Source of the DNA: Fulvia fulva
Taxonomy: Eukaryota > Ascomycota > Dothideomycetes > Mycosphaerellales > Mycosphaerellaceae
Reading direction: 5' to 3'
NCBI RefSeq assembly: GCF_020509005.1
Contig: NC_063024.1
Span: 62,001-126,000 of the forward strand
DNA length: 64,000 bases
The notes below the pieces were generated by a model. It did not search any database, had not been told where the DNA came from, and saw only the letters and a program-made list of their open reading frames with translations. The translations under genes and the position numbers were made by a program. Shown in pieces: positions 53,843-62,425 of the stretch (positions are counted from its first letter, which is position 1; each line of letters starts with the position of its first letter).

Positions 53843-55225
53843 ATGAACCTTCCTTCTCATCTAGCTCCGGAACGCCTCACGATCATGATTGTGGGCGATT
53901 CCATGACCCACGGCGAAGAGGGTGACTGGACTTGGCGGTATCGCATCTGGGAGTGGTTCCAACATGCAGCACCGCACGTCAAAGTCAGGTTTGTAGGACC
54001 GTATACAGGGACGGTCCCACCACCAAAGTCACATCCGCCCCTGCCTCCGCGGCTCCCAGGAGAGAAGGATCCCGATGAACGAGATTCCATGGCAGGAGGC
54101 TATGCCAAGGACATCTCACCGGACTTCGATCGGGAGCATTTTGCGCATACTGGACGTCAGATGAAGCAAGCAAAGGACGAGATATATTCGCAAGTCTCCA
54201 TCTACAAGCCGGACATGCTCCTAACTATGCTTGGCTTTAATGACCTCGCCTGGTTCGTGAGCTCTGGTGCAGAGGAGACTCTCGAGGATACGAAGACTTT
54301 TATTGACCAGGCACGGGCTGCGAACCCGGACATCCGCTTTGTGATGGGTAACATTCCTCAAAGGACTCATACCGGCAGGGACGATCTGGTCAAAAAGACA
54401 TCGAAGTACAACTCATTGCTTCATCATGCCATCTCTGGGTGGAGCACTTCCAGATCACGCATTGAAGGTGTCGAGATAGAGCGCAGCTACGGCTATGTTC
54501 CTGACGAATGCAAGGGGACTTTCGATGGTTTGCATCCAAATGCTCTCGGAGACTACCAGATCGCATGCGCCTTCTCTCGAACACTCCATCACGCTTTCGG
54601 TTATGGCAACAAGCCGCTGGCGATGCCGAAGCATATACCGAAACGGGCCTTGCCTGTACCTTCGAACCTCAAAGCTTTTGGGGCGCCTTATGGTGTGGCT
54701 TGCACCTTCGATGCTGTGTATGGATGTCACGGCTACGACACTCGTCAGCGAAAGCAGGGTGAATCTGATTGGAACGAAGGCTACACAGGCATGAACCGCA
54801 TCGACCACACTTTCACGAGTCCTGGAGAGAAGTGGGAGTTTCAAGTCCGAGCCAGCGGCGGTCTGCACGAGAAAGGCGAGTGGTCTGAAGTTGTCCGAGC
54901 AACAGCTGAGCGAAATACTGCGCCACCTCCGAAGAATGTGCAAGTTTACTCGACACCACTTGGGTTTGAGGCTACTTGGGAGCCCTTGGACGACAGTTGG
55001 GAAGTGGATCGCTACGTTGCGCTGTACCAGGACAGGACGGAAAATGGATTCCTCTGTGGTGTAGCATCAAAAGGCACATCGGCTAGTGTCAATGATCTCA
55101 AGCAAGGGCACCGTGTAGATGTCATGATGCAGACGTGGACAGCAGCGGGTCCTGGAGCACCCGAGCATGGTGGCACGATCGTCGTGGGCAGTGGAGTGTT
55201 CTCGAGACCTGCGAGTCGTCATTGA
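53843..55225 (+). CDS. SGNH/GDSL hydrolase with C-terminal fibronectin-like domains
   Basis: Intronless, 460 aa. Block I: IMIVGDSMTHGEEGDWTWRY with the catalytic Ser in GDSMTHG. Block III: MLGFNDLAW with the oxyanion Asn. Block V: FDGLHPNALGDY with the catalytic Asp and His. This is the order and spacing of SGNH esterases (CE3-like). Residues from about 275 to the end form two beta-rich repeats, likely FnIII-like: 'PVPSNLKAFGAPYGVACTFD' and 'PPPKNVQVYSTPLGFEATWE' start each. No signal peptide is evident, so cytosolic location or unconventional secretion. Likely removes acetyl groups from a glycan or small ester; substrate unknown. Confidence 0.88.
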   Translation: MNLPSHLAPERLTIMIVGDSMTHGEEGDWTWRYRIWEWFQHAAPHVKVRFVGPYTGTVPPPKSHPPLPPRLPGEKDPDERDSMAGGYAKDISPDFDREHFAHTGRQMKQAKDEIYSQVSIYKPDMLLTMLGFNDLAWFVSSGAEETLEDTKTFIDQARAANPDIRFVMGNIPQRTHTGRDDLVKKTSKYNSLLHHAISGWSTSRSRIEGVEIERSYGYVPDECKGTFDGLHPNALGDYQIACAFSRTLHHAFGYGNKPLAMPKHIPKRALPVPSNLKAFGAPYGVACTFDAVYGCHGYDTRQRKQGESDWNEGYTGMNRIDHTFTSPGEKWEFQVRASGGLHEKGEWSEVVRATAERNTAPPPKNVQVYSTPLGFEATWEPLDDSWEVDRYVALYQDRTENGFLCGVASKGTSASVNDLKQGHRVDVMMQTWTAAGPGAPEHGGTIVVGSGVFSRPASRH

Positions 55226-55994
55226 GGAGTTGCAATGCAACACTTCTGTGATGACCATCATGATCGTTATGAGAAAGCTCGCTGTAATGAAAGATGTACA
55301 CATGCGCGGTGGGCAGCACGATATCGGGTGCTTCGTTACGTTGCCAATCACGACCAGCGCTGTGCCACGTCGTGGCGCAGCTGTCAACGCGACTCATTTA
55401 AGGTGTGCATGATGCTGCTGCACGAAACACTTTCACCACATGGACACAGGCGTGTCAACGTGCTTCTCGCACGACCGTTGGTAATGAGGGGGCGATCGAA
55501 CATACAACATCATCGACATCCGTTCTGCAATCTGCCTCAGTTCTCCCTCACTCTCAACAGCAAGCATGACCACCACGCAACCAGTTCTGGAAAATGAGAC
55601 GACACCAGCGACCAATCAAGCCATGTTACCTACAGGCTTTGACCAAACTACATTCGAAACGCCAGCCTGGCATGAGAAGCTGGACATGCTCCTCTTCGAC
55701 GAGCACGTCCAACCATGACACCTCGCACACGTGCCTCCTCTCACTAACACTCGTGTCTGTACAGCTTCGATGACACGCTCTTCGCGCCCTGTCCTGCCCA
55801 AAATGTTTGCCTCTCACGATCCAAGTTCCAGTGGGAAGTCAAAGACGACAGTATAAGCTTCACCATCGAGGAGGAATTTGACTGCTGCCATCACTACCGC
55901 GCTCCTTCCCTCAATCGCCGCAATCCCCAACGTAGAGCACGAGTCATAGAGGAAACAACAGACCAAGAGCAACCAACCTCTCAGCAACGTCAAG
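55226..55994. other. Intergenic
   Basis: A 50-codon ATG frame begins at 55566 and ends before a plausible intron, but I could not splice it in frame to the following open stretch. Otherwise nothing recognised. Confidence 0.4.
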
Positions 55995-56403
55995 ATGAAG
56001 CAGTCTCTCCCCCTCCTCCTCGCTCTCGCGACCGCGGTGATGAGCAGCCTAGCGCCACGCCCTGTCGAACCCGAACGCCCAGCACGCACAGAAAGCACGG
56101 CGAGTGCGCTCGATCTGCCAGAAGCGTACCCAACTTTCTCCACATACAGTAAGTACCCGACCTCCCAAGCTTGATCACAAAAATGTACGGTGGCTAATGG
56201 CTTTTGTGCAGGAGGCTATGGCAAAGTAAGTGGCACCTTATCTCATGGACTGAAGGATAAGTCAGCGATGCCTGAACTGACAACATTAGTATGGCGGCTA
56301 CGGGGACTACCTCCCACCACCTCCAGACCGCGAGGGCGCAGAAGTGAAGGTGGCGAAGAGAGATGTTGAGATGAATCACGATTGTGAGGAAGATTCTGAT
56401 TAA
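55995..56403 (+). CDS. Small secreted Gly/Tyr-rich protein with a 14-nt micro-exon
   Basis: Model join(55995..56148, 56212..56225, 56290..56403), 93 aa. Each intron has strong ends (GTAAGT...GTGCAG; GTAAGT...ATTAG), about 63-64 bp. Signal peptide MKQSLPLLLALATAVMSSLA. The mature chain is short, with a Gly/Tyr repeat encoded across the micro-exon (STY-RGYGK-YGGYGDYLPPPP), then a dibasic AKR|DVEM site and an acidic tail. Splicing is required: none of the pieces makes a protein alone, yet the three join in one frame. No known family; resembles secreted or processed peptides of filamentous fungi. RNA evidence would settle it. Confidence 0.62.
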
Positions 56404-56938
56404 TGCAGGAGGTTGTGATTAGTCGACTTGTGCAGGATGCTGGCGTCCTGCCCAAAGCGTCATACTATGTAGAAGAAAACAATGATGCATTCACGCTTTG
56501 CTCCCTTCCATACAACGAGGCAAGGATGTGAAAGTATGTACGAAGACCCAAAATGTATTCCCATTAGCCAACAGTGCAGCGCACAGTGACTTGCAACCCG
56601 AAGACGCTCATGCTATGTAGAAAGTAGTAGTACAATATTCTGCTCGTTACAAAAGAGTGTGATTGAGACCGAAGTTCTCTTCGCTGAGCCGACAGTGCTG
56701 TGACTGCGACTTGCAACCCGAAAGCGCTCGTAAATCAGAATGCGTACTGGTACATGTTCCCTTTCCAAACGGAGCCGACAGTGTTGGATACTGCGACTTG
56801 CAACCCTGAGGCGCTCGTAAATCGGATTGCGTACTATACAGCGTTGTTTTTGGTGTTTTTGGTGTTTCGTGTGGGGTGATGTGGATCGTGATGGCATGCG
56901 TTGATCTGAAGTGGTGTGAGATGAGAATCGACGACACC
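56404..56938. other. Intergenic, 3' flank of Argonaute with degenerate repeats
   Basis: Lies between two convergent genes and contains the repeats at 56585-56850 described separately. Confidence 0.5.
56585..56850. repeat. Three degenerate repeats downstream of Argonaute
   Basis: The motif CGACTTGCAACCCGAA.GCGCTCGTAAATC recurs at about 56587-56615 (least conserved), 56707-56740 and 56794-56825. The last two copies extend on both sides (GAGCCGACAGTG before, TGCGTACT after). Spacing is about 118 and 87 bp. They fall in the probable 3' UTR of the Argonaute gene. Confidence 0.75.
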
Positions 56939-59900
56939 TTAGACATAGAACATGGTGTCCTCAATGGCCTGGTGGCAAGGGTTCTTGAGGGTTCCATTCC
57001 TAGGCCAGAAGATGACCGGACCGGCATTCTGTCCACTAGCGTAGTGCGCAGCGACATGGTTCCTCTTCTGCTGATCAGTCGCGTGTTGGCCCAGTGGTGC
57101 AATGATTGCAGCGACCTGCTGTGGTGTAGGTCGGAGCCCGTGGCCTCTCACCAGCAGTGGGCGAAGCCAAGCTCTGCCACGCTCGCACAACTTGTCGGCG
57201 TAGTAAGCAGGAGCCGCCAGAGAGATGGGTGTGAGTGAGGTGGCGTAGACCCAGCTGAGGCCGTAGGTGATCATTTGCAGGTCGTCTGGACCGAAGTCCA
57301 TGCCGTTCTCAATGACGAAGTAGTGACACGGACGAGCGGTGCCTTGAAGAGCTTGGTGGCCCTGGAGGTAGAAGTCGAAGTAGTGAGGACCTCGAATCGC
57401 AGGGTCGTCAACGACTAGGCCGTTGTTGAAGTTCATGTTTCTGTCGAAGTGCTCAAGCTCTTTTTCACCAAGGTCTTCCTGCTTGGCTCGTGGGTAGAAC
57501 CGAGTCTGGTGACGCTTCGTGCAGACGACCACCGTGATTGCTACTTTAGCGTCCTGTCCGGCAACTTGAGTGTAGGCAGCTCTGATAGCGCTAAGCTCCT
57601 GCTGCTTGACCATAGCGAACTGGCTCTCGCTTACGCCATCGCGGTAGTACAAGATGCTGTCGGGCAGTGTGTCTTTGTTCTTGACCTTCCAGTGACGAAG
57701 CCTCTCCACCATCATGCCCTGCATGTCGAGGATAGTCTGTAGAATGTTAGCGGAGTTCAGTAAGTTTGTGTCAGAAACAATCTCACCTCTGTACGGCTTG
57801 CTTGCAGTCTCATCGAGCCTGGAAATTGCACACAGTCTTTGTCCTGGCTAGCAACAACAGCGGCGATAGATGGGCAGTACTCAATGCTAGAAGGTCCTGG
57901 ATGAGTGACATCGGCTCCGACCACCATCGTTGCCCCACTTTCCCAGTGCAACAGTCCCTGAAAGCTATTGCCCAAAGTGTGGTTCTTACCACCAAGCTTA
58001 GCGTTGAACTTTAATGCAAGATTGCCCTGAAAGTCTGGCTTGTGAAGGCTTCTCGTCGCGTTGTCCTTCGTGACACATATGGTATTCACTCCTTTCCCGA
58101 GCTCGCCCCAGGTCTTCACTTCTGAGTACATGTTGAAGTCTTTCCGAGGTAAGATGACCAAGACTGTTCTGATAGAGGGCTGCCGAAAGCTGTCGTATGC
58201 TGCGGACAGGTGAACTGAGCCTGCATTTGGCGCGTGTGCAAATTGTGCACCGGTACATTCCACACCATAGCCGTCGAGACCTCGAGCAACCTTGTTGAGC
58301 GTCTGCTGCACTTGACTTTTATCCAAGTTCGCATCGGCTACTATGATGACAAGAAGTTTGTCCAATTTCGTACCAGACCGAAACTTTTGGCGCTTCAGAT
58401 CCCATCTGCCACTCTTCATTCTGTGCTTCTCGGCACGTCCCTGACCGCGATACTGTAGCTCAGGAAGTGGGAGAAACCTGCCGACAGTATGCATCAACTG
58501 ACCAGCGCCGCCGGCAATCTGCATAACACGATGTTGAATCAACATGGACCTCTGGAGAAGCTGGAGGCCGGCACCCTCCAGAAGAGCTACGTTCTGGAGA
58601 GGACGACGACGCGAATGGGTCGCCATGGGAGTCATGTCGTTCTCTGGAACAGTTGTACGCAGAGGTTGGTTCGGCTCAATCATGAGCAGTTCCATAGGAA
58701 TCCAGACCTCAGCATTCCGGTTCTGTGGAGTGCTCTTTGGGCCGACGTTGATGAGAGGTAGCTTAGGACACTGGATCCGCGCAGGTGGTGTCAGAACGTT
58801 CGTGTTGAAGTGCTGCTCCACAGTCCATGACGTCTGTGCAGGATAGCCTTGAAGTGGCCGGCTGACCGCATCTGCTGAACCACCAAGTGAGTTGACGGTC
58901 TTGAGGCGGCCGGCAGCCGCGTTTGCCAAGGGAGGAGACCTCGCACGAGTGTCTGGATCTGGAGGGTTGTACATATAGCGGACCTTCAAGCCAGTAATCG
59001 TGGCGACGATCTCCGCCCTGAGGTGTCCATTCACAGACTCGAGGTTGAGCGTAGGCCCGAAGTATCCTTGCAAAAACTTGTGCAGAGGTATCGCAGGAAA
59101 GAAAGCGGCAGCAGCGGTGTTGAAGTGAACCTGGAGCCCTTTGTTGACTGGTCGAACTGAGGCGAAGAAGCCTTGCTGTGGCAGTAGACCTGATGGCAGA
59201 CGTTGCGCATTGGATGGCACAGTCCTGAACAGTTTATTGCCAATCGTAATGGTGTTGTTAGCTTGGGCAGCGAAGTGTTTGAGCATCATATTGAAGATTC
59301 GCATCCAGACACTGTGGTTGAAGGTTGGAGCATTGATTCCGTCGGGACCGAGATAATCGGTCAGGCCGCTGCGACTGATGACAGCGAGACATGTGATTGT
59401 TGAAGTGACAGGTGTTGGTGCTGTTCCTGGTGGATCGCTCTGGTTGCGGAATGGGAAGGTAGCCGTGGCTTTGTCGCCTTGCTGTGTCGGCAACCCAATT
59501 TTCGGATCCGCAGTTACGATCAGAGAATCCCAGTCCGTGAAGATCTTGTTGCTTGCAAAAGCTGCACTCCAGGGCTGTCCAGTGATCAAGGTTTCGCGCA
59601 TGAGAAATTTCTTGATGTGGCGTTTAGTGACCACTCTGCCGCTGATCCGTGGGAGGGCGACCGAGTAGCAGTAGAACTCCTTTGGAAGTAGATTGTAGCT
59701 GATGGCGAGCCTGTTGACGCGGATGTCCAGCTTCTCGCCTTGCGTACCAGTGATGTTTGATACGGCATACTCTTCGTCGTAGAAAGATGGATCCTTGTCT
59801 TTCTTGTCTTCTGGGTTGATCTTGGGCTGCCCATCTTGCTGAAGCTCGAAGGGAAGCTTGGCTGGCTTGTCGTCGTTTCCAGAGATGTCCGCGCCTTGCA

Positions 59901-59985
59901 TTGCAATGGCCAGCTGGCCATCCATTGGCGGAGCTGTGGACTTGTTGGCGTTCTTTTTGTTCTTGTTGTTTTGGTTTCCAGACAT
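56939..59985 (-). CDS. Argonaute protein (fungal AGO/QDE-2 type)
   Basis: Model complement(join(56939..57736, 57787..59985)), 998 aa; one 50-bp intron (GTGAGA...CTACAG). Start at ATG 59985 (MSGNQNNKNKKNANK); upstream frame begins only with GTG. N domain, PAZ (about 300-420, ending 'TSWTVEQHF'), MID ('KLDKLLVIIVADANLDKSQV') and PIWI are in order. The PIWI slicer tetrad is complete: D692 (GADVTHPG), glutamate-finger E733 (SRTE, last codon of exon 1), D766 (YYRDGVSE) and D914 (PAYYADKLC; Asp where animal AGO2 has His). The C-terminus DTMFYV fits the buried AGO tail. It binds small RNAs and silences complementary transcripts, the core of quelling-like defence against repeats. Confidence 0.95.
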
Positions 59986-60585
59986 TGTGGTCTTGTGTTC
60001 TTGGTTGCTTGAGGTTGGTTGGTGATGCCAAAGCGAACTTCTGGACGAGAGATGGGCATAGATATACCCGCTCGATCCATCTGGCCATGCTGCCCGATCT
60101 GTTTGTGCAACATTTCTGAACCCCAGTAGATGTCTCGCAATAGCAGCAAACACTGTCTATCAATGCAGCAGATTGCTGTAAGACTTGCATTAGCCATTTC
60201 GTACAAAGGAAATGGCCAAAGGAAGCTTTGATGCGAGTGTGTGAGACGGCAAGTTTGCTGTGGCAATACAGCTTTGCAGACATTCGGCATGTCTGGCTTG
60301 AGATACGTTGTCTTGCCTGCGTCTCGCAACAAAGGCGTGCAGGAAAGTCGCTCCCCGTGGCGCAGGTGGCCGTAGGGATCAGGCGCAGGTATCCGAGACG
60401 CTGATTCTCCTCGCGTGGCATGCGGCGTGAATCGCCAGAATCGGGTGTCCTCGATTTGGGACAGTATGCTAGGCATAAATGTCGGCGAGGCAACGTGTTG
60501 TGATGTAGTACCAGAGATGCCTCAGGACTTTCATGTCCGGTCGTGTTCGGTGCGCCCTGCACTACTCCGCAGCGTATCGCTTCAA
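59986..60585. other. Intergenic, upstream of Argonaute
   Basis: The Argonaute frame stays open to 60153 but without an ATG. No other coding signal or repeat recognised. Confidence 0.45.
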
Positions 60586-62076
60586 TCATGAAGGCTCATT
60601 TCCCGCAAGATCTAGATGTTCCCAATATTTCCTCATCATCTGCAAGCTGTAATTGACACGACGCAAGCCCGGTCTGAACCGCCCTTTGAGCCATCTCATC
60701 ACCCGCTCCTCGTGATGGGGCGTGAGCCGCTGCATATTAATCATGCATACCGAGTATCCGACCTGAGTATACTGGCTCTCATTGTTACTCTCACGCAATT
60801 CTTCCAAGTACTGTAGAGCCTTTTCAACCAGTGGCTCTACGTCCTGAGGCTGGACGTTATGCAGGTAGCGAGCGAAGACGATCCGTGCAGCCTGATGCGA
60901 GATGCGTTGGATACGGTTCTGTCTCGTGTAGGTGTGATCGGGTGGTTCTATCGCTTCCAGGTCACGGGTCACGTACCTGACAGCGGCAACATGGCACGGC
61001 GACACACTCCATAGCATCTCGTGGCCTCTGTACAGGATGTTCAAAAGGCGAAGGTCGATGATAAACTTCTGTTGTCCATCCGGTCCGAGGGAGTTTGCGA
61101 GCGCTTCCAGGATAATCTTCCGTTCTGAGGCATGCGCATCTGTCCTCATGAGACCCATGTACACATACTGCCCGCAGATAGATGTTGTGTAGCAGTCCAT
61201 ACGACCTTCCCTTAGTAAGCTAAGAAGCAAGCAGCGAATCCCAGCTTGCGTATGCTCCCAAGGCCATCGTGTATGACCCGCGACTTGTTCCCCGATGCAG
61301 AGACGCATTATCGTGGTTGCCATAGCGAGGTACGAAGTGTAACACGTGGCAATGCAGCGTTGAAGATGCTGTATTGCTAAATTCTCATGGCAGATAGCCA
61401 GATATGTGTACTTCGAGGAGTGCGCTGCCATCTTGCTTAAGCTATGTGCACCTACCGAACAGATGCCGTGGAAGATAGATCGGGTTGCGTCTACCTGCAT
61501 GTCTGGGGCATCAAATACCCTGCCCTTGAGGGCGACCGAAGGTGCTGCGTTGGCGTAGTCTTCTGTGCCAGAGCCCGCGAAAGGCATCACCTGATCAGCC
61601 ACAAAGGTGATGCAGTGCTCAAACAGCTCTCTCTCTCCTGCGCTGCGAGATGGAACAGAGCGATCGGCCTCTGAAGCTCAGGCAGCCTCCCACTGGGGAA
61701 GTGTCGTCGAAGTTCGCCACGGGACGATCTGGTCTCTGCACCGCACTGATCGCCCGGCTCTTCAGTACAACTGGTGCACGATATGACGGAAATGTGGGCC
61801 GATTGTCCGAGAATCCGAGGAGGCATCAATATCGTACAGATGATTCACAATTTCTTCGTTGGTCAATCGTAGGTGCAAATCCGGACGACTTCCCGCTGCG
61901 AATCGTTGTCGCGAGGACTGCACGCCAGGAGGGGTGTCGAATCGAAGTTCATATCCAGAGCATTCAAAGCCAGCAGTGATGTACCTGTTGCAGTAAGGCC
62001 TCTGGCAATCGCATCGAACGCGCCGCTTTCGACAAGTCCAGCATCCTGTAAAGCTGCGGGAGCGTCGACTGTTCAT
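60586..62076 (-). CDS. Zn(II)2Cys6-type transcription factor lacking the fifth cysteine
   Basis: Model complement(join(60586..61670, 61788..62076)), 457 aa. Exon 1 carries GCWTCRKRRVRC then QRPYCNRYITAGFEC: cysteines at 12, 15, 22, 29 and 39, with Tyr32 (TAC, 61981-61983) at the canonical fifth position. Cys24 is extra and might compensate. Exon 2 holds the fungal regulatory domain ('ELFEHCITFVADQVMPFAG', 'SIFHGICSVGAHSLSK'). The 117-bp intron (GTCATA...CTTCAG) is the only junction I found that keeps the zinc and regulatory parts in one frame; the donor is weak. Likely a nuclear regulator, possibly with impaired DNA binding. Confidence 0.62.
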
Positions 62077-62425
62077 CTTGGTCTTCGAAAGGTGTTTGTA
62101 TCAATTCCCCTACCAACCGATAAGGCCGAGAGCCTTCTTGATCGGTTCTGCGTAATGTAGATCTCTGGTAGTAAGGCGTTGAGTAAGTAGGGCTGTGAGA
62201 TGTCAGCATGATTTGACCTTGTCAACGACTAGCATAATCCCAAGCATAGCCGGGCTTGTAAGAGAACATCGTCATTAGGAATCGGGCTGCGCGGCCGACA
62301 TGCTATATAGTGATACAGCGCAAAACACGGACCACAGAGCCTTCATCGTACGGTGCTCAGAGCATACACAGGACCGTCACCAGCAGAGCAACAGCCACGA
62401 CAACCCAGCCCTTCCCACCTCCGTT
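62077..62425. other. Short intergenic
   Basis: Upstream of the regulator and downstream of the sedolisin, both on the minus strand. Nothing recognised. Confidence 0.5.

Noticed and set aside
55566..56150. Possible two-exon gene: ATG frame at 55566-55718 and open stretch from about 55760 after a TGTACAG acceptor
   Set aside because: The best donor (GAGCAC|GTCCAA) is in the wrong phase for the downstream frame, and the second stretch overlaps exon 1 of the better supported micro-exon gene.
56585..56850. Minus-strand frame repeating 'YERLRVASRS'-like residues
   Set aside because: It is the translation of the degenerate DNA repeats past the Argonaute stop, not a protein.
57757..57786. Extension of the first Argonaute exon to a stop at 57757
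   Set aside because: The extra residues break the PIWI fold right after the glutamate finger; a 50-bp GT-AG intron restores the family sequence.
61630..61660. Apparent frameshift in an (AG)5 run in the Zn2Cys6-type regulator
   Set aside because: A 117-bp intron (61671-61787) joins the zinc and regulatory parts in frame without needing a frameshift, although the donor GTCATA is weak.
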